This document shows, one piece after another, positions 25,077 to 35,200 of a stretch of 64,000 bases of DNA. Made by a program: the position numbers and the translations under genes. This stretch comes from Gammaproteobacteria bacterium (GTDB lineage: Bacteria; Pseudomonadota; Gammaproteobacteria; Steroidobacterales; GCA-2729495). Within the stretch, counting starts at the first letter, position 1. The number at the start of each line of letters is the position of its first letter. The stretch is taken from NCBI GenBank assembly GCA_024229935.1, contig JAAERX010000005.1:1-64000 (forward strand), given 5' to 3'. Under the pieces are notes generated by a model. That model did no database searches and was not told the DNA's origin. It saw nothing but the letters and a program-made list of their open reading frames with translations.

Positions 25077-26909
25077 TTATGATTCCGGCTGCACTATATC
25101 GACATACTTCAGAAAACGTCCGCCTACAAAATTACGATCCGGCAATGCAATCACATTCTTGTGCCATAAAGCGATGCCCCGCCGTGACAGCCCGGTGATA
25201 GCGGCACAGTCATTAATAATCAGTCTGTTCATATGACGATATAGTGCTGTACGTTCAGGTGACGGCTGCATAACTGAGGCCTGCCGAAACATGTCATCAT
25301 ATTCAGGATTATTGTAGTTACCATCATTTGAACCAGGCGAACCATTAGGGCCATAAAATAATTGCAGGGTATTTTCTGCATCCGGGTAATCCAGGCCCCA
25401 ACCCTTTGATATTAATGGCAACTCACTATTACGCCAGGCTTTTGCTATGTCGCCAAAGGTTGCGTAAGTTTTAAGTTGAATGTTCTCTGGCGGGTAACCA
25501 ATCCGTTTCATCCACGCCCGAAACTGCTCATAAAAAAGGCGGGATGTTGGGCCCGGAGTAGTTCCGTATACCAGCACTGGTAAATTTTCTGCATTCCAGT
25601 TATTGGCTGCCAAAAGTGTACGTGCACCTTCCGGGTCATAGCTAACACTCGCAGCAGAAAGCGTAGTATCGTACTCCGGCACAGCCGGTGGAATTACGCC
25701 CGGAAAAATAACCCCCAAATTAGAGTACCAACTGTCATTACGTGAGCGCCAATCAAACCCCTTGATAATGGCGCAACGTAACGCATGGTTGCGCTGTTCC
25801 CGCACAGGGTTTTCGTTATAGCCAAACTCAGGGAAATCCATATTAAAGGCGCTGAAGACAAAACCTGCTTCAAGTGCTGAACGCATATGATAACGCTCAG
25901 CGTATTCCGGTTTTAATATAACCGGCACCGTGCTGGCAAGCACTCTGTTGACCTGCTCATTTGGTAATCCTGCATATTGGATTTCATTGTCTTTAGTAAA
26001 TGAACTCCAACGCGCCGAACCTTCTTTAATAAATGCTATTTCCAACCGGTCAAGAAACGGTGGCGAACGACCCTCAATAATATCAATGCCATATTGTCCC
26101 TGCGTATCCGAGTTGTAACCCTCAAAAACCAGGTCAACTGGCTCCTGCCGGAATGCTGGGTTTGGCAACAAAACAGCCTTGGTAGTGTCATAGGACACCA
26201 GGTGAAAAGGGCCAGAGCCCACGGGGTTAACTGAAAACTCACGGCCATAGTGTTCTACAGCCTCATGCGGAACAATGCCACTAAACCCCTGTGCCAGCGT
26301 ATCAACCAGCTGCGGATAGGGTTTTGTTAATTTGATTTGTACCGTATAACGATCCAGTGCACGCAGACCACTTACTGGCTGCGCATAATCAGAACCGGTT
26401 TTTTTCCAGTCATCAAGCCCCTCGATCCGGCCCTGCCAGAGCCAGGTGCCACCAGGTCGTGTAGCCGGATCAAAATGTCGCTGTAATGAATAAACAAAAT
26501 CATCAGCTATAACCTCACGACCCCTGCCATCTGGAAAAGCTATGTCATCGATGAAATGTACGCCTTGCTTCAAGCGAATGGTATAGACAAGGCCATCCGC
26601 AGAGATATCAGGCATGGCTTCAGCCAGTAATGGCTTCAATTCATAAGGACGCTGCAGGTATTTATATGCATACAGCGTGTCATATAAATTAACCACAATC
26701 TGATTAGCATAGAGGGTTGATGCCCTTACAGGATCAAGACTGGTAGGAGCGGAGTCCAATGAGTAACGAAATGCCTTTTGGCCGGGAACGGCTTTAGCGA
26801 CAGCATTCTCACCCGGGCTACAGGCAACTAAAGGAACAAGCAATAAAGCCAAGGACACCCACGTCTGGCAGGTAGCAACCGCACGTACCATCAAAAAATT
26901 GATGCACAT
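25077..26909 (-). CDS. Peptide ABC transporter substrate-binding lipoprotein (SBP family 5)
   Basis: The 610-residue protein has a lipoprotein signal with L-V-P-L-V-A-C (C30 if translated from 26909; a second Met is at 26891). The mature part has family 5 marks: S-L-D-P-V-R-A-S-T near residue 55, F-V-Y-S-L-Q-R-H-F in the first third, N-P-V-G-S-G-P-F near the middle, and the closing region with Y-P-D-A-E-N-T-L. It is longer than the usual 520-550 residues. The substrate could be peptides or another large solute. It begins six bases after the TRAP binding protein gene. Confidence 0.92.
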   Translation of the reverse strand: MCINFLMVRAVATCQTWVSLALLLVPLVACSPGENAVAKAVPGQKAFRYSLDSAPTSLDPVRASTLYANQIVVNLYDTLYAYKYLQRPYELKPLLAEAMPDISADGLVYTIRLKQGVHFIDDIAFPDGRGREVIADDFVYSLQRHFDPATRPGGTWLWQGRIEGLDDWKKTGSDYAQPVSGLRALDRYTVQIKLTKPYPQLVDTLAQGFSGIVPHEAVEHYGREFSVNPVGSGPFHLVSYDTTKAVLLPNPAFRQEPVDLVFEGYNSDTQGQYGIDIIEGRSPPFLDRLEIAFIKEGSARWSSFTKDNEIQYAGLPNEQVNRVLASTVPVILKPEYAERYHMRSALEAGFVFSAFNMDFPEFGYNENPVREQRNHALRCAIIKGFDWRSRNDSWYSNLGVIFPGVIPPAVPEYDTTLSAASVSYDPEGARTLLAANNWNAENLPVLVYGTTPGPTSRLFYEQFRAWMKRIGYPPENIQLKTYATFGDIAKAWRNSELPLISKGWGLDYPDAENTLQLFYGPNGSPGSNDGNYNNPEYDDMFRQASVMQPSPERTALYRHMNRLIINDCAAITGLSRRGIALWHKNVIALPDRNFVGGRFLKYVDIVQPES

Positions 26910-26915
26910 ACGAAC

Positions 26916-28001
26916 TTAAAGATCCCGCGTCCTGAGAAAGGCTTGCTCTGAAACCGCAGACCATCGCTGTGCTTTTTTCCTGTAGGCATCAAAAGATGCA
27001 TAAATTTTTGCTGCCTGTGGGTCTTTAGCAACCAACTCTGCAAGCAACTCATCCGTAATCTCTCGAAGCTTTACCAATACATCATCCGGGAAAGTGCGTA
27101 TCTCGACACTTTGATCTTCTTCCAATACAGCCAACTGTTCTGCATTACGTGCTGAAAACTCAGCTGTCATCTGATCATTCAGTGTTGCACAAGCCAGTTC
27201 CACTATAGTCTGCAAATCTACAGGTAACTGTGCCCAGGCCTCCTTATTGATAATGCATTCCAGTGCCGGACCTGGCTCCTGCCAGCCCGGGTAATAATAA
27301 TAGCGTGCTGCTTCATGCAACCCCATTGCCATATCGTTGTATGGCCCCACCCATTCTGTTGCATCAATAACGCCAGTCTGCAGGGAAGTAAAAATTTCAC
27401 CGCCTGCCAAAGCATATGCGGTACCACCAGCACGTTCTAATACTGCCCCGCCAAAACCAGGAATGCGCATTACAAGGCCATTAAGATCATCAATGCTATT
27501 AATCTCACGATTAAACCAACCGCCCATCTGTACACCGGTATTACCAGCTGGGAATGGCATCAGGTTGTAGTTTTCATAGAGCTCCCTGTATAGCTCAAGA
27601 CCACCACCGGCATACAACCAGCCATTCATCTCCAAGACATTCATGCCAAAAGGGATTGCTGTGAAAAATTGTGCAGCCTCACTCACCCCTTTCCAGTAAT
27701 AAGCAGCCCCATGACCCATCTCAACTGTACCTCGTGAGACCGTGTCAAATACCTGCATGGCAGGTACAAGCTCATTAGCTGCATACACTCTTATCTTCAA
27801 ACGGCCTGCAGAGGCTTTCTCTATATGTTCAGCCATCCGGATAACGCCGGTCCCCATACCAGGAAAGTTGGGCGGCCAGGTCGTAACCATTTTCCACTCA
27901 AATGTTTCTTGTCCTGATGCCGCGTCATCACAATTACGCTCAGCCGCACAACCCGACAAAGCCATTGCACCCACACCGGCTAATACAGCACGTCGCTTCA
28001 T
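26916..28001 (-). CDS. TRAP transporter substrate-binding protein (DctP/TakP type), lipoprotein
   Basis: The 361-residue protein starts M-K-R-R-A-V-L-A-G and ends its signal with L-S-G-C (C18), combining a twin-arginine-like start with a lipobox. The mature part shows the TakP-type DctP pattern: W-K-M-V-T-T-W-P-P near residue 36, G-A-A-Y-Y-W-K-G, G-G-W-F-N-R-E-I, and D-A-T-E-W-V-G-P-Y. This subgroup binds 2-oxo acids, lactate-type carboxylates or related compounds; the ligand here is not known. It is the first gene of a minus-strand series that continues into the peptide ABC operon. Confidence 0.92.
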   Translation of the reverse strand: MKRRAVLAGVGAMALSGCAAERNCDDAASGQETFEWKMVTTWPPNFPGMGTGVIRMAEHIEKASAGRLKIRVYAANELVPAMQVFDTVSRGTVEMGHGAAYYWKGVSEAAQFFTAIPFGMNVLEMNGWLYAGGGLELYRELYENYNLMPFPAGNTGVQMGGWFNREINSIDDLNGLVMRIPGFGGAVLERAGGTAYALAGGEIFTSLQTGVIDATEWVGPYNDMAMGLHEAARYYYYPGWQEPGPALECIINKEAWAQLPVDLQTIVELACATLNDQMTAEFSARNAEQLAVLEEDQSVEIRTFPDDVLVKLREITDELLAELVAKDPQAAKIYASFDAYRKKAQRWSAVSEQAFLRTRDL

Positions 28002-28138
28002 TCATAACTCCAGACTATTACTTATTAAGTGCTTACTTATATCAATGGTTTTTTAGACAGCCTATGAAAGCTAACTGCCGGTAAAAAGCAATAAAGCAAT
28101 GACCGGCACCAAGCAACTAACTATATTAGACTGCAGAC

Positions 28139-28588
28139 ATGATTGCTTTACTCCAACGCGTTAGTTCAGCAAGTGTCGCCATTGATCACACCGTTATTGC
28201 TGAAATAAAGGCCGGGCTGCTCGTGTTTATAGGCGTGGAGCGCCATGATTCTGAACAACAAGCTGAACGACTGGCTGAACGACTGCTCAGGTATCGGGTA
28301 TTTACCGATGCAACCGGTAAAATGAATTGCAGCTTAACTGACACTGGCGGAGACCTGCTGCTGGTGCCCCAGTTTACGCTGGCAGCCGATACAAACAGCG
28401 GTAATCGACCTGGTTTTAGCACTGCAGCCGACCCTGATACCGGCCAACAGCTCTTTACATATCTGCTTGCAACCGTGCGGCAGCGCGGCCAAAACACCTC
28501 TACAGGGCAGTTTGGTGCTGACATGCAGGTAAGCCTGTGTAACGAAGGCCCAGTAACCTTCAGCCTCCGCGTGCCACCCACTGGCTGA
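28139..28588 (+). CDS. dtd: D-aminoacyl-tRNA deacylase
   Basis: The 149-residue protein begins M-I-A-L-L-Q-R-V-S-S-A-S-V, the DTD hallmark, and has the two active-site motifs P-Q-F-T-L (usually S-Q-F-T-L) near residue 78 and N-E-G-P-V-T-F near residue 137. DTD hydrolyses D-amino acids (and glycine mischarged on tRNA-Ala) from tRNAs in the cytoplasm. It is divergent from the TRAP binding protein gene across 137 bases and lies 106 bases before tatA. Confidence 0.96.
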   Translation: MIALLQRVSSASVAIDHTVIAEIKAGLLVFIGVERHDSEQQAERLAERLLRYRVFTDATGKMNCSLTDTGGDLLLVPQFTLAADTNSGNRPGFSTAADPDTGQQLFTYLLATVRQRGQNTSTGQFGADMQVSLCNEGPVTFSLRVPPTG

Positions 28589-28606
28589 AATTTGCCGCCA
28601 GTTTTT
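28581..28606 (+). terminator. Possible weak terminator after dtd
   Basis: CTGGC (28581-28585) can pair with GCCAG (28597-28601) and is followed by five T. The stem is only five base pairs with an 11-base loop and overlaps the dtd stop codon, so it is weak. Confidence 0.35.
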
Positions 28607-28694
28607 GTACAACAGCATCGTGCATACACCACTTTTTGCTTTATCATAGCGGAATACAGTTATTTAACGGGTCAGGCCCGGTTGGAGTCAGATT

Positions 28695-28940
28695 ATGGGA
28701 TTAGGCGGTATAAGCCTCTGGCAACTGCTCATTGTTTTGGTGATTGTCATCGTGATTTTTGGCACCAAACGTCTTAGCAGCATTGGTACAGACCTTGGTG
28801 GTGCAGTGAAGGGTTTTCGTAAATCCATGAGCGATGTGGACAAGGATGACGATAAAGCTCAGATTGATACCCCGGATGCAGAGTTTTCAGAAACACCTTC
28901 TGACGCAACATCCAAGTCAGACACCAGCCAGAAAGTCTAG
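28695..28940 (+). CDS. tatA: Sec-independent translocase subunit TatA
   Basis: The 81-residue protein has one N-terminal membrane helix (about residues 7-22), the F-G-T-K-R-L hinge, an amphipathic helix with [10 protein letters not shown] and a charged tail. This is the TatA pattern; TatA oligomers form the passage for folded proteins with twin-arginine signals. tatB follows after six bases, so tatABC is one operon. Confidence 0.96.
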   Translation: MGLGGISLWQLLIVLVIVIVIFGTKRLSSIGTDLGGAVKGFRKSMSDVDKDDDKAQIDTPDAEFSETPSDATSKSDTSQKV

Positions 28941-28946
28941 ACAGGC

Positions 28947-29303
28947 ATGTTTGATATCGGCTTTTGGGAGCTGGTGCTCCTGTTTGGCCTCGGTCTCATG
29001 GTGCTGGGGCCTGAACGTATGCCTAAAGTGGCATCTCAACTAGGGCGCTGGGCAGGTCAGGCGCGCAATATGGCACGTCACCTGACAAGCCAAATTCAGG
29101 ATGAAATTGATCCCATTAAATCTTCGGTAAATTCTATACACAGCTCTGTAAACGAATCCGTCAAAGAAATGGACGACACCCTGAAAACTGATTTTTCAGC
29201 ACGACGCCCCGAGCCCGGACAACCCGCAACAGATAGTTCTGAATCTGAAGTAAAAGTAACACCTGACAATTCTACTGATGCTGAACCGGACAAGGATTCA
29301 TGA
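28947..29303 (+). CDS. tatB: Sec-independent translocase subunit TatB
   Basis: The 118-residue protein begins M-F-D-I-G-F-W-E-L, then has a single helix and the G-P-E-R-M-P hinge typical of TatB, with an amphipathic helix and an acidic tail. TatB works with TatC in recognising twin-arginine signal peptides. Its stop overlaps the tatC start by four bases. Confidence 0.95.
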   Translation: MFDIGFWELVLLFGLGLMVLGPERMPKVASQLGRWAGQARNMARHLTSQIQDEIDPIKSSVNSIHSSVNESVKEMDDTLKTDFSARRPEPGQPATDSSESEVKVTPDNSTDAEPDKDS

Positions 29304-30094
29304 CAGACGAGAACGCAGGTCATGAGTCAGAAGTAATTGCCGATGCACGTGATACAGAAGAAGAGGCTCTTGAAGAAGCCAGCCTGGTTTCACATTTAAT
29401 TGAGCTGCGCAACCGGCTGGTCCGTGCCAGTTTAACCGTGCTTGCTATATTTATCTGTCTGTTTCCCTTTGCCGAACAGATATTTACCATGGTTGCTCAA
29501 CCGCTGATTAATCAACTGCCTGAAGGCGCGACCATGATTGCCACACAGGTAGCCTCACCCTTTCTAACACCCTTTAAAACAACACTGTGGGTTGCATTGT
29601 TTGCCGCCATGCCAATGGTTATTTATCAAGTCTGGGCGTTCATCGCACCGGGTTTATACAAGAAAGAAAAACACTTTGCCGTACCGTTGGTTATTTCAAG
29701 CATCCTGCTATTCTATGTCGGTGTTGCTTTTGCTTATGGGGTGGTATTCCCTTTGATGTTTGCCTTTTTCAGTGCTGCCGCACCTGAAAATGTTGCTGTC
29801 ATGACAGATATCAATAACTACCTTGATTTTGTACTGGTCATATTTTTTGCCTTTGGTCTGGCTTTTGAAGTGCCCATTGCAACTGTCATGCTGGTCTGGT
29901 CCGGACTAACCACGGTAGAAAAACTTGGGGGTATGCGTGGCTATGTATTTCTTGGGGCTTTTGTTGCCGGCATGTTACTCACACCACCCGATATGATTTC
30001 ACAAACCCTGCTGGCTGTGCCTATCTACCTGCTTTATGAGGTGGGTTTAGTTATGGCGCGCATCATGTTGCCCAAGCCACAGGATAACAAGTGA
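29300..30094 (+). CDS. tatC: Sec-independent translocase subunit TatC
   Basis: The 264-residue protein has six membrane segments and the conserved S-H-L-I-E-L-R-N-R start of the first cytoplasmic region, F-K-T-T-L-W-V in the first periplasmic loop, and L-T-P-P-D-M-I-S-Q near the end. TatC is the receptor for twin-arginine signals. A 30-residue acidic N-terminal extension precedes the conserved part. Confidence 0.97.
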   Translation: MTDENAGHESEVIADARDTEEEALEEASLVSHLIELRNRLVRASLTVLAIFICLFPFAEQIFTMVAQPLINQLPEGATMIATQVASPFLTPFKTTLWVALFAAMPMVIYQVWAFIAPGLYKKEKHFAVPLVISSILLFYVGVAFAYGVVFPLMFAFFSAAAPENVAVMTDINNYLDFVLVIFFAFGLAFEVPIATVMLVWSGLTTVEKLGGMRGYVFLGAFVAGMLLTPPDMISQTLLAVPIYLLYEVGLVMARIMLPKPQDNK

Positions 30095-30129
30095 CAAGCC
30101 GGGCAGTCTGTATACCATGGTAGCGCTAC

Positions 30130-32010
30130 ATGACTACTCACCCGCCACCACAACTTACATTTAAGGCCATCATACTGGGCATATTGCTGGCGATGGTGCT
30201 GGCAGGTGCCAATGCCTATCTTGGATTATTTGCCGGTATGACCGTATCCGCATCAATCCCGGCTGCTGTTATTTCCATGGGCCTGCTACGCCTGTTCAAA
30301 AATAGCAATATTCTGGAAAATAATATTGTACAAACTGCCGCATCAGCAGGGGAATCTGTTGCTGCTGGAACAATATTTACCCTGCCTGCACTTATATTAA
30401 TGGGCTACTGGAAGGTATTTGATTATTGGTGGGTCTGCGCCATTGCAGGGATTGGTGGCCTGCTAGGCGTTTTATTTACTATCCCGCTCAGACGCTCCCT
30501 GATTGTGGAGCAGGCACTGCCTTTTCCTGAGGGTACTGCAACGGCAGAAGTTTTAAAGGTTGGTGACAACCCCTCTCATGGGCTGAAATTTTTACTCCTT
30601 GCCGGGCTTACTGGCGCGCTCGCTAAATTTGCTGAAAGTGGACTCCGACTCTGGCCAGGCACCGCACAAGCGGGGGTGGTGACAGGCAGCAATACCGTTT
30701 TTTATGCGGGCATGAATCTCTCTCCCGCTCTTATTAGCGTGGGCTATATTGTTGGGCTGAATATTGCTGCACTGGTATTTGCTGGTGGACTGATCTCCTG
30801 GGCTTTTGCCATTCCCATCTACAGTACTTTTTTTATGCAGCCCGATACACAAGGTATCAGTGCCACTGACCTGGCTTACACCCTATGGAGCACAAAAATT
30901 CGCTACATTGGTGTAGGGGCGATGTTAATGGGTGGTATCTGGGCACTGGTTTCTATCCGTGGATCTGTAGTGTCAGGTATTCGTAGCAGCTGGCTGCAGT
31001 ATCGTGCGAGTAAGGATGCGTTTATTCACCATCAGGAACAGGATGTACCCATACACTTTGTAATAATCGGTATTCTAATATTCGTACTGCCCTTATTCAT
31101 GTTGTATCAGCACATCGTTAATGACGTCGGTGTTGGGATTGCACTCACACTCGTAATGCTGGTAGCTGGTTTTCTTTTTTCTGTAGTGGGCGGCTACATG
31201 GCCGGGCTGGTGGGCTCATCTAACAACCCGGTCTCCGGCATAACCATTGCCACCATACTAGGCACCTCATTGCTATTGTTATGGCTAACCGGCGCTACAC
31301 AAGATGCAGCTGCAGCCGCAATCCTGATTGGTGCGGTTATCTGCTGTGCTGCAGCTATTGCCGGCGACAACATGCAGGATTTAAAAGCAGGCTATCTGCT
31401 TGGCGCAACACCCTGGAAACAGCAGCTGATGCAGGGTATTGGTGTCATTTCTGCTGTCCTGATAATAGCACCCGTACTTAACCTGCTACTGACAGCCTAC
31501 GGTATAGGCCCCGTTACTGAGGCACAACCCAATTCACTAACCGCCCCCCAAGCTACACTAATGGCCTCAGTAGCCAGTGGTGTACTCGGGGGACAACTGC
31601 CCTGGGGGTTTATTAGTACAGGTATAGTCATCGGCATTATTGTGATTGCCGTCGATGAATGGTTGCGCAGTAAAAATACCGGTTTCAGGATGCCTATACT
31701 GGCTGTAGCAGTTGGTATCTATCTGCCTCTTGAGTTGGCAGTGCCCATTTTTATTGGCGGTTTGATCAAATGGCTGTCCAGCCGCCACCAACACACTGCT
31801 GCATCCAACGTTAATGGTACGCTGCTGGCTGCCGGCCTAATCACAGGTGAAGCACTTATAGGCATATTGATTGCCATTCCTATAGTTATTAGTGGTAACC
31901 CAAATATTCTTGCCCTGGCTAACCCACTATTTGGACCCGCAGGAGGCATCCTGATACTGCTGTTTATCACTGCAGCCCTATGGCGAATAGCCAGTCAAAA
32001 CTTAGACTAA
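30130..32010 (+). CDS. Oligopeptide transporter, OPT family
   Basis: The 626-residue protein has about 15 membrane segments. OPT marks are the first-helix segment A-N-A-Y-L-G-L-F-A-G-M-T-V, N-N-I-V-Q-T-A-A-S-A-G-E near residue 62, and L-P-F-P-E-G-T-A-T-A-E near residue 130; the late N-N-P-V-S-G-I-T motif is also present. OPT proteins import small peptides or metal chelates using a proton gradient. It follows tatC by 35 bases and may share its transcript. Confidence 0.92.
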   Translation: MTTHPPPQLTFKAIILGILLAMVLAGANAYLGLFAGMTVSASIPAAVISMGLLRLFKNSNILENNIVQTAASAGESVAAGTIFTLPALILMGYWKVFDYWWVCAIAGIGGLLGVLFTIPLRRSLIVEQALPFPEGTATAEVLKVGDNPSHGLKFLLLAGLTGALAKFAESGLRLWPGTAQAGVVTGSNTVFYAGMNLSPALISVGYIVGLNIAALVFAGGLISWAFAIPIYSTFFMQPDTQGISATDLAYTLWSTKIRYIGVGAMLMGGIWALVSIRGSVVSGIRSSWLQYRASKDAFIHHQEQDVPIHFVIIGILIFVLPLFMLYQHIVNDVGVGIALTLVMLVAGFLFSVVGGYMAGLVGSSNNPVSGITIATILGTSLLLLWLTGATQDAAAAAILIGAVICCAAAIAGDNMQDLKAGYLLGATPWKQQLMQGIGVISAVLIIAPVLNLLLTAYGIGPVTEAQPNSLTAPQATLMASVASGVLGGQLPWGFISTGIVIGIIVIAVDEWLRSKNTGFRMPILAVAVGIYLPLELAVPIFIGGLIKWLSSRHQHTAASNVNGTLLAAGLITGEALIGILIAIPIVISGNPNILALANPLFGPAGGILILLFITAALWRIASQNLD

Positions 32011-32219
32011 GTATATGCAAATTCCGCAAAAACCAGCTGGCGGTCAATTGTTACAACGGTTAATTGCATCCATCCTGCCGCACCCTTACTATCAGGTCAT
32101 GCAAGGGCATTGCATCTGGATGATATACCCAAGATAAAAATAATTTTAATTTTGTTGCTTACACTAAAAGATTAGGAAGCTGGCCTGATACTGCAGGCAT
32201 TTTCCGGGGGATGTAGAGA

Positions 32220-35200
32220 ATGAGGAAACTGACACTAACTGTCGGTAGCGCGTTAGGCGTTGCAATAACAGGTTCGTTAGTAGCACTTACACCACAAACA
32301 GGTTATACGCAGGCGCTTGAAGAAATTACGGTTACCGCCCGTAAAACATCAGAAAGCCTACAGGAAATTCCGCTGGCAATTACCGCTCTAGGCGAGGATG
32401 AAATTACACGCCTCGGCATTAATGACTTAAGCAAAATCACCCAGCAAGACACCAGTGTGCAGTTCGATGAGGGATTTACCCCATCTGACACCCGTATCAC
32501 CATCCGCGGCCTATCCCCAACCCGAGGTCGACCCAATGCAGCAACCATGGTGGATGGTATCGATCTGACCTCTGAAGCAGTCAGTAATGCCGGCGGCTCA
32601 ACTCTGATCAACCCCAGACTCATCGATGTAGAACGCATTGAAATCGTCAAAGGCCCGCAAAGTGCTTTGTACGGACGTAGTGCGTTCGCCGGCGCCCTTC
32701 AGTACATAACCAAAGACCCGTCGGATGTGCTGTCAGGTGAAATCAATATCGATGCCAATACCGAAGATGCGCAGGATATACGCGGTAATGTCAGCATTCC
32801 TCTGACCAATACCCTCGGTGTATTAATAAATGGTTCTGCCTGGGATGCACGCGGTAGTTACAGAAACACAGCCACCGGCGACTACGTAGGTGGCGGTGAT
32901 GGACTGGGCGGGTCTATCACCTTTAAATGGGAGCCCACTGACTCAATGAGCTTCAAATGGCGCACTGAATACTCGGATGACAATTTCGATGTGGCCCCAC
33001 AGACCAACCTGCACAACCTCAACACACTCGTCGATTTAGGCACATCAGGGGGCTTGGATCCGAGTGTTAGCAACCTTGCGCCGTTATCATCCAATTGTGT
33101 GGGCAGTACCGGGGTCTCAGCTTTTGGTGTCCCCAACGAGGGTCCTGTGGGGACAGCAGGGCCACTGGATAACTACGACTGCAGCAATGGCTATGCTTTG
33201 AATAAAATATTTCAAGGCCTGGGTACTGAAACTTGGGACAATGGCTTGGCGCAACCCGGCAGATACGATGTCAATGATGATTCACTTCGTAACCAATACA
33301 ACAAACAAGTAACCAGCCTGTACGTCGGCACAATGCCTGACGGCGATGACCTCAAGGTAACGGCAATGCCTAACTATCAATTTGGCAGAGGCGCAACAGA
33401 CCCTGCCAATGCCGAAGACTATAATGGCGTGGAAAAAGATGTGTTTCGCACCTCATTGGTGGCCGAATGGGCAATCAATGACAATATCGTGCTTAATTCC
33501 TATACGGGCTATGTCGATGCCACCGTCCATGAGTCACTCGACCTAGGTAAATACTTCATTGACGAATGCGGCTCTGACGGCCAAAGTTTGTTAAACCCTG
33601 CACTGTATCCAAATCCGATTGGCGCAGGAAGCTATGGCCAGGCCATCCTTGATAACAATCCCAACGCCAATCTTGACCAGTTTGCGCCTTGCCTGACCTC
33701 AAATGGCCCGGATGGTATTCATGACGGCACCAATAGCTTCGTGCAAAACAGCAGGAACGACACCACCCAATTCAGTCAGGAGTTTCGTGTTTCATGGGAC
33801 CTGAATGACTCGGTCAATATTACTAACGGCCTGCTGTACTGGAAAGAAGAAGTTGACCAGCTCAGTCACAACAGCACCACGATCATCGGTGGCCCTGAGT
33901 GCTATATCGGCTATTCCCAGGCAGACGGCGATACTACTACAAACCCATTCGCAGGCGCTTTTGTTGGTCTTGGTGACTTAAAAGACCGTTGCACCAACTC
34001 AGGCCTGGCCGCGGCTCACTGGAATCAGTTCACCTACCAAGGCCGGCTGGATCAGGGCGGCGATACAACCTCACGCAACACAGATCACTATTCCTGGTAC
34101 GGCTCCATTGATTACGGCATAACCGATAAATTAAATGTCCGCTTAGAAGCACGCTTCACGCGTGAAGATAACTCGATAAGATCACTCGTACAGGATCCCT
34201 GTTTTACAGCAGGCCTGAAACCAGGCGACGCTGGCTGTTCAACAACCCCACCGGCCGGTGCTCCCCCAGAATCGGGTGCCGGTGGACAGCCTACCGGGCC
34301 CAGTGCAGTGCTTATTTGCGGCCAGGTTGGTGGTTGTGATTCGCTAGGCATAGTCCCTGTTCTGGCTACAACGGACAACCCGCAAACCGCCGGGTCGCGC
34401 ACTCCGGCGCTGGGTTACACCTATACCCGAGAAGTGGCATACGGCACCAACAGTTACTGGGACTATGGTTATCAACCCATGCCCGGTAACATGCAATCGC
34501 TGGAGAAAACCGACCGCTTCTGGGCACCCAAAGCGACCGTCGAGTATTTCTGGAACGATGACGTGATGACCTATTTCTCCTGGTCACGCGGCATTAAACC
34601 CGGCGGCTTCAGCCTGCTCACCTCGGGCGCTTTCGGTCTTGATGCCAACCTCGACGGCAACTATGATGAGATTGACTATGATTCAGAGCGGCTTGATGTC
34701 TGGGAAATCGGTGCCAAGACCACTCTGTTCGATGGCCGGGTACGCTTGAACGGCGCTGCCTTTTATCAAGACTTCAAAGATAAACAGGTAACCGTGCAGG
34801 CGGTGGTAGCCGACACCGTGGGCACCAAGGTCGAGAATATTAGCGGCTCTGAGATTCGGGGCTTGGAACTCGACGGCACCTGGCAGATCACTGAAAACTG
34901 GCGTATTTCAGGTGGTTACACCTATCTGGACAGCGAGTATACGGATTATGACCTTATCACCCGGTCTCCCGGTGATGTCGCCCGTATTCAGCTGGGCAAT
35001 GGTAAAGGCTGTACCAGCATTGAACAGATTCCAGGCTCAGATCCCACTCAAGATGCTTCATGGGGTTGCGCCGCGTCTTTTAACGGTAACCAGCTGGAAC
35101 GGTCGCCCAAACATTCGTTTAACGCCACCCTGAACTTCAGCGATGCCCTACTGGACACCGGCTATGACTGGTATACCGAAGTCAACACCCGCTATCAGGA

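Noticed and set aside
32011-32219. Cobalamin riboswitch or Fur box before the TonB receptor
   Set aside because: No B12-box-like or Fur-like sequence was recognisable; only a short TGCAA/TTGCA palindrome at 32100-32114.
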